Positions 1-7,940 of a stretch of DNA of 64,000 nucleotides are shown in pieces. This DNA is from Taklimakanibacter lacteus. Its GTDB lineage: Bacteria; Pseudomonadota; Alphaproteobacteria; Rhizobiales; Aestuariivirgaceae. The notes below the pieces were generated by a model that did no database searches, was not told where the DNA came from, and worked only from the letters and a program-made list of their open reading frames with translations. The position numbers and the translations under genes were made by a program. How positions within the stretch are numbered: position 1 is the first letter of the stretch; the number at the start of each line of letters is the position of its first letter. The stretch spans positions 186,001 to 250,000 of the forward strand of contig QOZQ01000001.1 of assembly GCA_003576695.1 (NCBI GenBank), in the 5' to 3' direction.

Positions 1-335
1 CGAGGGATCTGAGACTCACCGGCGGCGCCGCCCGCTCCAAGGCGCTCAGGCTGTTGTTCGCCAGCGCCCTCGATGCGCCGGTGCGCAGCGTTCAGCGCGA
101 AGAGGCGGGTGCCGCAGGTGCTGCCATGATGGCCGCCGTCCAGCAGAAGATATATCCGAACATGGCGGATTGCGCGGCCCGGTGGGTCGACCCGGCGCTC
201 GGACCGGAAACCAGACCCGATGCGGCACTCGTGCAAATGTTCGACACGATGTTCCCCATCTACAAGGAAACGCGCACAGGGATGCGTCCCGTCTGGCGTG
301 CGTTGCAGACTTCAAGGCAAAATCCTCATGCGTAA
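1..335 (+). CDS. FGGY-family carbohydrate kinase, C-terminal part
   Basis: The reading frame is open from the window edge and ends at 333-335. The visible ~110 residues carry LRLTGGAARSKAL followed by DAPV, the adenosine-binding GGxxxS block and following strand of FGGY (xylulokinase/glycerol kinase type) enzymes, then the closing helix. Such kinases phosphorylate sugars or polyols in the cytoplasm with ATP. The stop overlaps the start of the next gene by 8 nt, so this is the upstream cistron of the polyol operon. The missing N-terminus prevents any call on substrate; erythritol/xylulose-type or AI-2-type kinases are all possible. Confidence 0.85.
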   Translation, partial: RDLRLTGGAARSKALRLLFASALDAPVRSVQREEAGAAGAAMMAAVQQKIYPNMADCAARWVDPALGPETRPDAALVQMFDTMFPIYKETRTGMRPVWRALQTSRQNPHA

Positions 336-1368
336 GCTTGTCATCATCGGCGATCATTTCATGCGCTCGGACATGTTCGAGACGGCGATCCGGCAGAAAT
401 GCCCCAAGGCTCCGCTCGACATCGTCCGCCATGATCTCGACTGGCCCGACAGGCCGATGGAGCATGGCTATGCCCAGGCCGGCATGGCGGGGCTCAAGGA
501 ATATATGGGCAGCGAGGACGAGACGGCGGCGCTGATCGACGGCGCCGAGATCCTCGTCACGCAGCTCGCACCCTTGTCGGCGTCGATCATGGATCGCTGT
601 CCGTCGCTCAAATTCGTCGCCGTGTCGCGCGGCGGTCCGGTCAATATCGACATGGAGGCCGCCCGCCGGCGCGGCGTCACCGTCGTCAACACGCCGGGCC
701 GCAATGCGGCCGCGGTCGCTGAGTTCACCATCGGCGCCATACTTGCCGAGACGCGGCTCATCACCCGCGGCCATGACGCGCTGCGGCGCGGCATCTGGCG
801 CGGCGATCTCTATCGCGCCGATCGCACCGGCGAAGAGCTCTCCGAGATGACGGTCGGCGTCATCGGCTATGGCCAAGTGGGCACGCGGGTGGTGCGCCTG
901 CTCAAGGTCTTCGGCTGCCGCATCCTGGTCGCCGATCCCTATGTCCAGCTTTCCGCCACCGACCTCGCCGACGGCGTCGAGCAGGTCTCGCTCGAAACGC
1001 TGCTGGCCCAGTCCGATGTGGTGTCGCTGCATCCGCGCGTGACCAAGGAAACCGAGAAGCTCATCAATGCCGAAACCCTGGCGCAGATGAAGCCGACCGC
1101 CATCCTGGTCAATACGGCGCGCGGCCCCCTGGTCGACTATGACGCGCTCTATGACGCGCTCGCCAGTCACCGCATCAAGGGCGCCATGCTCGAGACTTTC
1201 GGGATCGAGCCGGTTCCCGCCGACTGGCCGCTACTCAAGCTCGAGAATGTGACCTTGACGCCCCATATCGCCGGTGCGTCGGTCAGGACCGTCACCTATG
1301 CGGCGGGCCTCGCGGCGGAAGAGGTCCGGCGCTATCTCGTGGGCGAGCCGCCCGTCAATCGGTGTTGA
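328..1368 (+). CDS. D-isomer specific 2-hydroxyacid dehydrogenase family protein
   Basis: 346 residues, the usual length for NAD(P)-dependent D-2-hydroxyacid dehydrogenases (phosphoglycerate/glyoxylate reductase type). The Rossmann motif GYGQVG is at about 180-185. The catalytic triad is complete: Arg265 in NTARGPLVD, Glu294 in FGIEP and His313 in LTPHIAGAS. The ATG at 328 overlaps the preceding kinase stop, so translational coupling is likely; a longer frame opens upstream but would lie inside the kinase gene. It should interconvert a 2-keto acid and a D-2-hydroxy acid. Lying between a sugar kinase and a GlpD homologue, it probably handles an intermediate of the same pathway, but the substrate is not readable from sequence. 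Confidence 0.9.
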   Translation: MRKLVIIGDHFMRSDMFETAIRQKCPKAPLDIVRHDLDWPDRPMEHGYAQAGMAGLKEYMGSEDETAALIDGAEILVTQLAPLSASIMDRCPSLKFVAVSRGGPVNIDMEAARRRGVTVVNTPGRNAAAVAEFTIGAILAETRLITRGHDALRRGIWRGDLYRADRTGEELSEMTVGVIGYGQVGTRVVRLLKVFGCRILVADPYVQLSATDLADGVEQVSLETLLAQSDVVSLHPRVTKETEKLINAETLAQMKPTAILVNTARGPLVDYDALYDALASHRIKGAMLETFGIEPVPADWPLLKLENVTLTPHIAGASVRTVTYAAGLAAEEVRRYLVGEPPVNRC

Positions 1369-1376
1369 GCCCCACG

Positions 1377-2882
1377 ATGGTAAAGAAGGGCCCGGTCGAT
1401 CTTCTGGTCATTGGCGGCGGCATCAATGGCGCTGGCATTGCCCGCGACGCCGCGGGACGGGGACTGTCGGTCGTGCTGTGCGAGAAAGACGATCTGGCGC
1501 AAGGCACCAGCTCGCGCTCCGGCAAATATATCCATGGCGGCCTGCGCTATCTCGAATATTACGAATTCCGGCTGGTGCGCGAGGCGCTCACCGAGCGCGA
1601 GGTGCTGCTCAAGGCCGCGCCTCATATCATCTGGCCGATGCGCCTGGTGCTGCCGCATTCGCCCGAGCAGCGCCCGGCCTGGCTCATCCGGCTCGGCCTC
1701 TTCCTCTATGATCACCTGGGCAAGCGCGAGACCTTGCCCGGCTGTCGGCGCATCGATCTGAGACGGGACCCTGAAGGCGCCATCATCCGCGACGAGTACA
1801 AGACCGCTTTCGAATATTCCGACTGCTGGGTGGACGATGCCCGCCTCGTCGTTCTGAATGCCGTCGATGCGCGCGAAAAGGGGGCGGAAATCCTTACCCG
1901 CATGGCGGCGGTGTCGGCCCGGCGCGAGAACGGCCTGTGGCAGGTCGAGCTCAAGGGGGCGGAAGGCGCGCGCCGCATCGAGGCGCGCGTCCTCGTCAAT
2001 GCCGCAGGACCCTGGGTGCAGGACGTTCTGGGGCGGGTGAGCGGCGTCAATTCGGCGCGCCGCATCCGCCTCGTCAAAGGCAGCCACATCGTAGTGCCGA
2101 AATTCTGGGACGGACCGCAGGCCTATCTCTTCCAGAATCACGACAAGCGGGTGATCTTCGTCAATCCCTATCAGGACAATCTCAGCCTCATCGGCACGAC
2201 CGATATTCCCTATGAGGGCAAGGCCGAAGATGTCGCCATCGACGACAATGAGATCGATTATCTCATCGCGGTGGTCAACCGCTACAGCAAGCGTGAGCTC
2301 AAGCGCTCCGACATCGTGCAGGCCTTTTCCGGGGTGCGGCCGCTCTATGACGACAATGCGGCCAATCCCTCCGCTGTGACGCGCGATTATGTCTTCGACA
2401 TCGATGAGGGCGAGGGCAAGCCGCCCCTGCTTTCGGTGTTCGGCGGCAAGATCACCACCTATCGCAAGCTCGCCGAACATGCGCTCGACAGGCTGAAGGC
2501 CCATTTCCCGCAGATGAGCGGCAGCTGGACGGAGCGCGCGCATCTGCCGGGCGGCGATCTCAACGGCGCCAAAAGCTTTGCCGCCTTTGTCGCTGAGCTA
2601 TTGCGTCGCTATCCGTGGCTCCCGGCGCCGCTCGCCCGGCATTATGCCCGCCTCTATGGCAGCATGGCGCATGGCCTGCTCTCGGGCGCCCGGTCGATGA
2701 GCGATCTCGGGCGGCATTTCGGCGCCTTGCTCTATGAGCGGGAAATCTCCTATCTGCGCGAGGCGGAATGGGCGCAGACGGCTGAAGACATATTGGAACG
2801 CCGGACCAAGCATGGTCTGCATCTGACCGCGGCCGAAAGCGAAGCGGTCAGGGCCTATCTCAAAGGCTGGAAAGAGACATGA
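1377..2882 (+). CDS. GlpD-like FAD-dependent sugar/polyol-phosphate dehydrogenase
   Basis: About 501 residues, matching GlpD-family length. The N-terminus holds the FAD dinucleotide-binding motif GGGINGAG (about 13-20), then the GlpD hallmarks GTSSRSGKYIHGGLRYLE and NAAGPWV, and further on SVFGGKITTYRKLAEHA. The family oxidises glycerol-3-phosphate or, in the EryB branch, erythritol-4-phosphate at the membrane and passes electrons to quinone. ATG 1377 is preferred because the FAD strand begins directly after it; GTG 1362, overlapping the previous gene, would add five residues. The company of an FGGY kinase, a hydroxyacid dehydrogenase and a class II aldolase argues for a dedicated polyol route rather than the housekeeping glycerol enzyme. 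Confidence 0.88.
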   Translation: MVKKGPVDLLVIGGGINGAGIARDAAGRGLSVVLCEKDDLAQGTSSRSGKYIHGGLRYLEYYEFRLVREALTEREVLLKAAPHIIWPMRLVLPHSPEQRPAWLIRLGLFLYDHLGKRETLPGCRRIDLRRDPEGAIIRDEYKTAFEYSDCWVDDARLVVLNAVDAREKGAEILTRMAAVSARRENGLWQVELKGAEGARRIEARVLVNAAGPWVQDVLGRVSGVNSARRIRLVKGSHIVVPKFWDGPQAYLFQNHDKRVIFVNPYQDNLSLIGTTDIPYEGKAEDVAIDDNEIDYLIAVVNRYSKRELKRSDIVQAFSGVRPLYDDNAANPSAVTRDYVFDIDEGEGKPPLLSVFGGKITTYRKLAEHALDRLKAHFPQMSGSWTERAHLPGGDLNGAKSFAAFVAELLRRYPWLPAPLARHYARLYGSMAHGLLSGARSMSDLGRHFGALLYEREISYLREAEWAQTAEDILERRTKHGLHLTAAESEAVRAYLKGWKET

Positions 2883-3913
2883 CGCATGAGATGACGGCGC
2901 TGAAAGCGCTTTCGGCCAGGGTCGGCGCCGATCCGCTGCTGGTCCAGGCGGCCGGCGGCAACACATCGCTCAAGCAGGACGGCGTCATGTGGATCAAGGC
3001 GTCGGGCACCTGGCTGCAGCATGCGAAAGAGCGTGACATCTTCGTACCGGTCGCGATCGCCCCGCTGCTCAAGGCATTGGAAAGAGACGATCCGGCCTGC
3101 GAAAGCTGCACCGATTTCGTGCGCGGCGATCTCAACAGCCTGGGGCTCAGGCCGTCGATCGAGACGACGGTGCATGCGAGCTTCGCGCATAAAGTCGTCC
3201 TGCATGTCCATTGTATCGAGACGATATCCTGGGCAGTGCGCGAAGATGCCGAGGCGCGGCTGCAGGAAAAGCTTGCAGGCTTCGACTGGGCCTTCGTGCC
3301 CTATCGCCGGCCCGGCCTGCCGCTCGCCAAGGAAATCCGCTTGCGGCTGAAGCCTGAAACCAATGTGCTGGTGCTCGGCAATCACGGCTTGGTCGTGGCA
3401 GCCGACACCGTGGCGGAAGCGGAAAGACTGCTGGAGCGGGCGGTGCAGGCGGTGGTGAAGCCGGCGCGCCGGCCTGTCTCTCCCGATACTGCCGCGCTTG
3501 CCGAACTGGCGCAGGGCACACGCTACGTGCCCTCTCCCGACGCCATCGTGCAGAGCCTGGCTTTCGATGCGCAGAGCCTGGCCCAGGCGCGCAAGGGCAC
3601 GCTCTATCCCGATCACATCGTCTTTCTGGGGGCGGGCATCTCGGTAGCGGAAGAGGGTGAAGCGCCGGCCAGGGCCGCGGAACGCATCGGCCGGGCCGGA
3701 AGACCCGAGCCCAAGCTCATTGTCGTGCCGGGTAAGGGCGTGCTGCTGCCCGCCGACGCCACGCCTGCGATGCACGCCATGGCGCGCTGCCTCGCCGATG
3801 TGGGCTTGCGGCTCACGCAAGCCGAGCCGGTGCGCGTGCTGACGCTCGATGAGGAGCTCGCTCTCGTCAACTGGGATGCCGAGAAATACCGGCAGTCGTT
3901 GCCGCCAGCCTGA
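2879..3913 (+). CDS. Class II aldolase/adducin family protein
   Basis: 344 residues. The N-terminal aldolase_II domain covers roughly 5-200. Visible signatures are AGGNTS (25-30, phosphate-binding loop), Glu95 as likely catalytic acid, the zinc ligands His109 and His111 in LHVH, and His169 in GNHG. The family cleaves phosphorylated ketoses or sugar acids into DHAP or glycolaldehyde plus an aldehyde. The C-terminal ~140 residues form a second domain seen in the long COG3347-like members. The start overlaps the GlpD-like stop by 4 nt (ATGA), so it is coupled. It is the last gene of the operon; a kinase-dehydrogenase-aldolase logic fits breakdown of a C4-C6 polyol. Confidence 0.85.
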   Translation: MTHEMTALKALSARVGADPLLVQAAGGNTSLKQDGVMWIKASGTWLQHAKERDIFVPVAIAPLLKALERDDPACESCTDFVRGDLNSLGLRPSIETTVHASFAHKVVLHVHCIETISWAVREDAEARLQEKLAGFDWAFVPYRRPGLPLAKEIRLRLKPETNVLVLGNHGLVVAADTVAEAERLLERAVQAVVKPARRPVSPDTAALAELAQGTRYVPSPDAIVQSLAFDAQSLAQARKGTLYPDHIVFLGAGISVAEEGEAPARAAERIGRAGRPEPKLIVVPGKGVLLPADATPAMHAMARCLADVGLRLTQAEPVRVLTLDEELALVNWDAEKYRQSLPPA

Positions 3914-4015
3914 CGGGCGATTGTGGTCCGTTGTCCTTTTGCGAAAGTGGCCCTGTTTCGGGCGTGAGCCGTCGACATAAAGGGCGCTCACAACCCTCAC
4001 GGAAAGGACCCTTCC

Positions 4016-4462
4016 ATGTCAGGCATCGTCATCAGGCCCGCCGCTTCCAAGGATGAAGCCAGATGGCGCGCGCTGTGGGCCGGCTATATCAAGTTCTATC
4101 GCGCCAGCGTGCCCGAGGACGTCACCGCCCATACCTGGCGATTGATCCTCGATCCCCGCAGCAATATCGAGGCGCTGGTGGCGGAAAAGGATGGCGAGGT
4201 CATCGGCATCTGCAATTACCTTTTCCATGACAGCACCTGGAGCAAGCAGCCCATCTGCTACCTGCAGGATCTCTTCGTCGATCCTGATGCCCGGGGTGGT
4301 GGCGCCGCGAAGGAGCTGATCCTCGCCTGCGAGCAGAAGGCCAAGGAGAAAGGCGCCTTCCGGCTCTATTGGCAGACCCAGGAATATAATGGGGCGGCGC
4401 GCTCGCTCTATGACACGATCGTACCGCGCTCGTCCTTCATCGTCTATCGCAAGGGTCTCTAG
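4016..4462 (+). CDS. GNAT family N-acetyltransferase
   Basis: 148 residues, a single GNAT domain. The acetyl-CoA pyrophosphate loop is RGGGAAKEL in the centre, preceded by the strand YLQDLFVDPDA; the C-terminal part has YNGAARSLYD, the typical N-x-x-A-x-x-L-Y motif. An AAAGGA Shine-Dalgarno stands just upstream. It transfers an acetyl group from acetyl-CoA to an amine in the cytoplasm; the acceptor is unknown. The next gene (EamA transporter) begins 9 nt later on the same strand, so the two may be co-transcribed. Confidence 0.85.
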   Translation: MSGIVIRPAASKDEARWRALWAGYIKFYRASVPEDVTAHTWRLILDPRSNIEALVAEKDGEVIGICNYLFHDSTWSKQPICYLQDLFVDPDARGGGAAKELILACEQKAKEKGAFRLYWQTQEYNGAARSLYDTIVPRSSFIVYRKGL

Positions 4463-4470
4463 CCGTTCCC

Positions 4471-5376
4471 ATGATCAGGCGAGAAAGTCTGTTTCCCGTC
4501 CTGCTCGCCTTGCTGTGGGGATTCAACTGGCCGGCGGTCAAGATCGCGCTCGGCGAGATCCCGCCTTTCGCGCTGCGCAGCATCGGGCTGGCGAGCGGAA
4601 GCCTTCTCCTACTCCTTGTGGCGCTGGCGTTGCGCCGCCGGCTGGCGGTGGCACGCGCCTCCTGGCTTCCCTTGATCCTGGCGGGCACTCTCAATATCGC
4701 GGGCTTCAACATCTTCACCGCCTTCGCCCAGCTCATCACGACGACATCGCGGGCGGCTATCCTCACCTATACGATGCCGGTCTGGTCGGTGCTGCTCGCC
4801 GCCCTCATCCTTGGCGAAGCGATCGACCGGCGCAAGGCGCTGGCGCTCGGCTCGGGCGCGCTCGGCATTGCGTTGCTCGCCTACCCCGTCTTCGAATCCG
4901 GCGCGACGCCAGGGCTCATCTTTCCACTGCTGGCGGCCTTGTCCTGGTCGCTCGGCACTATTGTCCTCAAGAAGTGGCCGCTCAAAAGCGATCCCATCGC
5001 CACCACGGCCTATCAGCTCATGATCGGCGCGGCGATCTCAGGCATCGGTCTTCTCGTTTCCGGCCAGGCAGTGCCGGCTTCGCTGTCGGGACTGGTTGCC
5101 GGCGCGCTCGCTTTCCATGTCATCGGCGCCATGGCCGGCGCCTATATGCTGTGGTTCGCGATCCTGGCGCGCAACCCGGCCTCGACATCGGCATTGCTGA
5201 GCTTCGCCGTGCCGGTGGTCGGCGTGCTCTCGGCGATGCTGTTGGTCGGTGATCGTCCGAGCCTGCTCGACATCGCAGGCTTTGCGGCGATCCTCCTCGC
5301 GGTGGCCTATGCCTGGCGTCCGCCCAGCTCGTCGATATGGCGCAGCATGTCGGCGGGCTCGGAAAAGACGCGATAG
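4471..5376 (+). CDS. EamA/DMT-family transporter (RhaT/YdcZ type exporter)
   Basis: 301 residues of almost continuous hydrophobic segments, consistent with ten membrane helices in two EamA repeats. The N-terminal signature LLALLWGFNWPAVKIAL is characteristic of drug/metabolite transporters, which usually export amino acids or related metabolites. The C-terminus overlaps the 3' end of the convergent HAD gene by about 70 nt, an unusually large convergent overlap; the last ten residues (after WRPPSSSIW) may be non-conserved read-through. Substrate unknown. Confidence 0.85.
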   Translation: MIRRESLFPVLLALLWGFNWPAVKIALGEIPPFALRSIGLASGSLLLLLVALALRRRLAVARASWLPLILAGTLNIAGFNIFTAFAQLITTTSRAAILTYTMPVWSVLLAALILGEAIDRRKALALGSGALGIALLAYPVFESGATPGLIFPLLAALSWSLGTIVLKKWPLKSDPIATTAYQLMIGAAISGIGLLVSGQAVPASLSGLVAGALAFHVIGAMAGAYMLWFAILARNPASTSALLSFAVPVVGVLSAMLLVGDRPSLLDIAGFAAILLAVAYAWRPPSSSIWRSMSAGSEKTR

Positions 5377-5987
5377 GCGCCGGAGCGGAACAGCTCCTCC
5401 TCGCCATAGCCGCCGGAGAGAAGGCCGATGCCCAGCGCCCGGGCGCGGCGGGAAGCCAGCATATCCCAGATCGCATCGCCCACCACCGAGGCGGAAGTAA
5501 TGTCGACGCCGAGGCGGTCGGCCGCCTCGATGAAGAGATCGGGATCGGGCTTGGCGAAGCGCACCTGGTCGCGGGTCACCACCGTCTGTTTCTTGGGATC
5601 GACGCCCAGGGTCTTGAGCACCGGGCCCGCCGTCTCCATGCGGCCGCTGGTGGCGATGGCCCAGGGGATCTTCGCATCGGTCAGGTATTTGAGCAGCGCC
5701 TGGGCGCCCGGCAGCGGGCGCACCTTGGCGGAGCGCCTGGCGTAGGAGTCGGCATGGACGCGGCGCAGATGGGCGATGCGCTCGGCGCTGATCTCCTGGC
5801 CGATTTCCCTGAGCAGCATGTTGGCGAACAGGCCCCCCGACATGCCGATGCGGCGATGGATGCGCCAGACCGGCAGGTCGATATTCTCGGCCTGCAGCGC
5901 ATCGTGCCAGGCCAGCACATGGTCATAGACACTATCGACAAGCGTGCCGTCGAGATCGAACAGGAAGGCGGGTTTGGCCACAGGCAT
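5307..5987 (-). CDS. HAD-superfamily hydrolase (phosphoglycolate phosphatase-like)
   Basis: 226 residues. All four HAD motifs are visible: FLFDLDGTLVDS (Asp11 nucleophile and Asp13), IATSGR (motif II), FAKPDPDLF (motif III Lys) and VVGDAIWDM (motif IV). The long cap of the Gph/beta-phosphoglucomutase subfamily lies between motifs I and II. It dephosphorylates small sugar phosphates in the cytoplasm; the true substrate is unknown. The ATG at 5987 begins directly before motif I, whereas the open frame upstream (to 6041) runs into the terminator hairpin of the stress-protein gene and is not credible coding. Confidence 0.87.
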   Translation of the reverse strand: MPVAKPAFLFDLDGTLVDSVYDHVLAWHDALQAENIDLPVWRIHRRIGMSGGLFANMLLREIGQEISAERIAHLRRVHADSYARRSAKVRPLPGAQALLKYLTDAKIPWAIATSGRMETAGPVLKTLGVDPKKQTVVTRDQVRFAKPDPDLFIEAADRLGVDITSASVVGDAIWDMLASRRARALGIGLLSGGYGEEELFRSGAYRVFSEPADMLRHIDELGGRQA

Positions 5988-6018
5988 GATTTTAAATCTC
6001 CTGCTCCCTGTTTGACAG

Positions 6019-6055
6019 CAAAAGAAAGGCGCGGCAACCAATCAGTGCCGCGCCT
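6019..6055 (-). terminator. Rho-independent terminator of the universal stress protein gene
   Basis: A perfect 10-bp stem (6027-6036 with 6046-6055, AGGCGCGGCA arm) with a 9-nt loop is followed on the minus strand by TTTCTTTT. It starts 22 nt after the stop of the stress-protein gene and separates it from the HAD gene downstream. Confidence 0.85.
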
Positions 6056-6077
6056 GTTGCTCTAATTTTACACAGGT

Positions 6078-6920
6078 CTAATGCGACATGAAGACGGGCC
6101 GCGTCATGTCGTCGAGCACATGGCGGGTGGCGCCGCCGAAGACGAATTCGCGCAAGCGGCTGTGGCCATAGGCGCCCATCACGATGAGGCCGCCATCGAT
6201 CTCCCTGGCATGCTTGAGCAGCGCCTTGCCGGCGCTCTCGCCGCCGCCTTCCATGGTTTTGGCCTCGGCCTTGACCTTGTGGCGCTGCAGCGTCGCCACG
6301 ATGCGGCGGCCCGGCTCTTCCGGGGTCACGCGTTCCTCATTCTTGGGGTCGACGCAGACGACGGCGACGGATTTCGCCGCCTGCAGCAGCGGGATCGCAT
6401 CGAACACGGCACGGGCGGCTTCGCGCCCGCCATTCCAGCCGACCACGATGCGATCGAGGTCGAGCACATGCTCGTTGCTGCGCGGCAGGACCAGCAAGGG
6501 GCGACCGGCGCCGATGAGAACGCGCTCGATGGCATCGAGCTCGACGCCCGAGACTTCCGACGGGTCGGTGGCCGAGACGATGATGATGTCGGCCGATTTG
6601 CCGTGGCTGATGATCTCGTCCGAGATCAGAGGCGAGCGGCCTTCGATCGAAACGAATTCGCCCTCGAGCTTGGACTTGGCGAGCGAGGCCTCGAAGGCGC
6701 TCCTCACCTTGGCGAGATTGTTCTTGAAGAAGGTCTGGTGGCCCTCGAACATCTGCGGCACGGCCTCGAAGCCGGTAGAAGGGTAAATCTGCGCGGCCGG
6801 GATGGTGTAGAGGCCGCGGACGAAAGCGCCATCGATCCTGGCGATCCTGGCGGCGGCGGCGTTCAGGGCATCCAGGCGGTTGATTTCATTGAGAGCGACG
6901 AGAACGGTCTTGTAAGACAT
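6078..6920 (-). CDS. Universal stress protein, two tandem UspA domains
   Basis: 280 residues, twice the length of a single UspA domain. Each half starts with a beta strand of the KTVLVALN / DRIVVGWNG type. The second half has the ATP-binding signature GAYGHSRLREFVFGGAT (G-2x-G-9x-G-S/T), so nucleotide binding is likely there; the first half has a degenerate loop. Two ATGs lie 6 nt apart (6926 and 6920). The GGGAGA ribosome site abuts the first but sits 6 nt from the second, which is therefore chosen. Monocistronic, with its own terminator. Such proteins respond to oxidative and nutrient stress. Confidence 0.9.
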   Translation of the reverse strand: MSYKTVLVALNEINRLDALNAAAARIARIDGAFVRGLYTIPAAQIYPSTGFEAVPQMFEGHQTFFKNNLAKVRSAFEASLAKSKLEGEFVSIEGRSPLISDEIISHGKSADIIIVSATDPSEVSGVELDAIERVLIGAGRPLLVLPRSNEHVLDLDRIVVGWNGGREAARAVFDAIPLLQAAKSVAVVCVDPKNEERVTPEEPGRRIVATLQRHKVKAEAKTMEGGGESAGKALLKHAREIDGGLIVMGAYGHSRLREFVFGGATRHVLDDMTRPVFMSH

Positions 6921-7087
6921 TGACATTCTCCCGTGTTGGGCACGTTATCCCGGCCGAAGCAGGATACCCTAAATATAATCATCGGGATAGGAATTGCGAG
7001 AGGGAGCGCCTCCCGTCAAAGTTGCTGGATCGGCGATAAGGACGCACTCGAGACTTATAGTATGATGTGATCCGACCTGGTCGTGGT

Positions 7088-7855
7088 CTATGAGCTCAGG
7101 CGGCCCCACACGGCGCAGCCCAGTATCCGGCCCAGGGGTTTCATCTGCAGCAATGCGACGCAGCTGGTGCTGTCTTCCGTCATCACGCTGTCCTTGGGCA
7201 GCGCCAGGGTCGTCCGCTCGCCATGCCACATGCCGACCGGCACCAGCTTGCGCACCACATTCAGGTAGTCGATCTTCTGGCCGGCATTCTCGCCCTTCTC
7301 GATCTCGACCGGAATATGCGGCGCGACCGATACGAACCAGAGGCTGGCGGTCGGGGCCGGAACATCGAGCGGCGCCTGGTCGACGGTGATCTGGAATTCC
7401 GCGTCATTGGCGAAGATCGAGACCGGAATCCACATGGGCGGCGGATTGGCGAAGGAGCGCTTGATGGCGGCGATCACCGCCGTCTTCTGGCTGCCCACGA
7501 CATGGGAGGCGCCATCGATGATCATCTGCGGCGTATAGACATCCATGTCGCCGCGCGCCTTGGCGTATTTGTACTGGCGCTTGGAGTTTTCCGGCGCCGC
7601 CAGCGTGTCGCGCCAGCCGCGATAATCCCAGTAGTCGACATTGTAGGTCAGCGCGATGACATCGGGCATGGTGCGCACTTCGGCCATGAAGGCATCGGCC
7701 GGCGGGCAGGACGAGCATCCCTGGCTGGTGAACAGCTCGACAATGGCGGGACGGAGCGTATCCGCCTTGACCCGGACGCCCGCGGCGGTCGCCGCAACGG
7801 CACCAGCGCCAAGCGCCAGCACGCGCCGGCGGGTCAGTTCAAGCAAGGTCAGCAT
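7088..7855 (-). CDS. DUF1223 thioredoxin-like exported protein
   Basis: 255 residues. An N-terminal export signal (TRRRVLALGAGAVAATAAG, twin-arginine-like with a short hydrophobic stretch) precedes the DUF1223 domain, which opens with VELFTSQGCSSCPPADAF, a thioredoxin-fold CxxC. The family is periplasmic and of unknown function, presumably thiol/disulfide exchange. No cotranscribed neighbour: the stress-protein gene begins over 150 bp further on and aconitase ends about 70 bp upstream on the same strand. Confidence 0.85.
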   Translation of the reverse strand: MLTLLELTRRRVLALGAGAVAATAAGVRVKADTLRPAIVELFTSQGCSSCPPADAFMAEVRTMPDVIALTYNVDYWDYRGWRDTLAAPENSKRQYKYAKARGDMDVYTPQMIIDGASHVVGSQKTAVIAAIKRSFANPPPMWIPVSIFANDAEFQITVDQAPLDVPAPTASLWFVSVAPHIPVEIEKGENAGQKIDYLNVVRKLVPVGMWHGERTTLALPKDSVMTEDSTSCVALLQMKPLGRILGCAVWGRLSS

Positions 7856-7901
7856 CTGGCCTATATGACTTAATCATGACACCCCATCGAGTCACGTTAA
7901 G

Positions 7902-7940
7902 GTGAGCCCACTCACAAGGCGGTGACCGTTACGCCGCCTT
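7902..7940 (-). terminator. Possible hairpin terminator after aconitase
   Basis: A perfect 7-bp stem (7916-7922 with 7934-7940) overlaps the acnA stop codon, and a second small hairpin (GTGAG/CTCAC, 7902-7915) follows it on the minus strand. No U-run is present, so this could equally be an mRNA 3'-end stabiliser. Confidence 0.35.
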
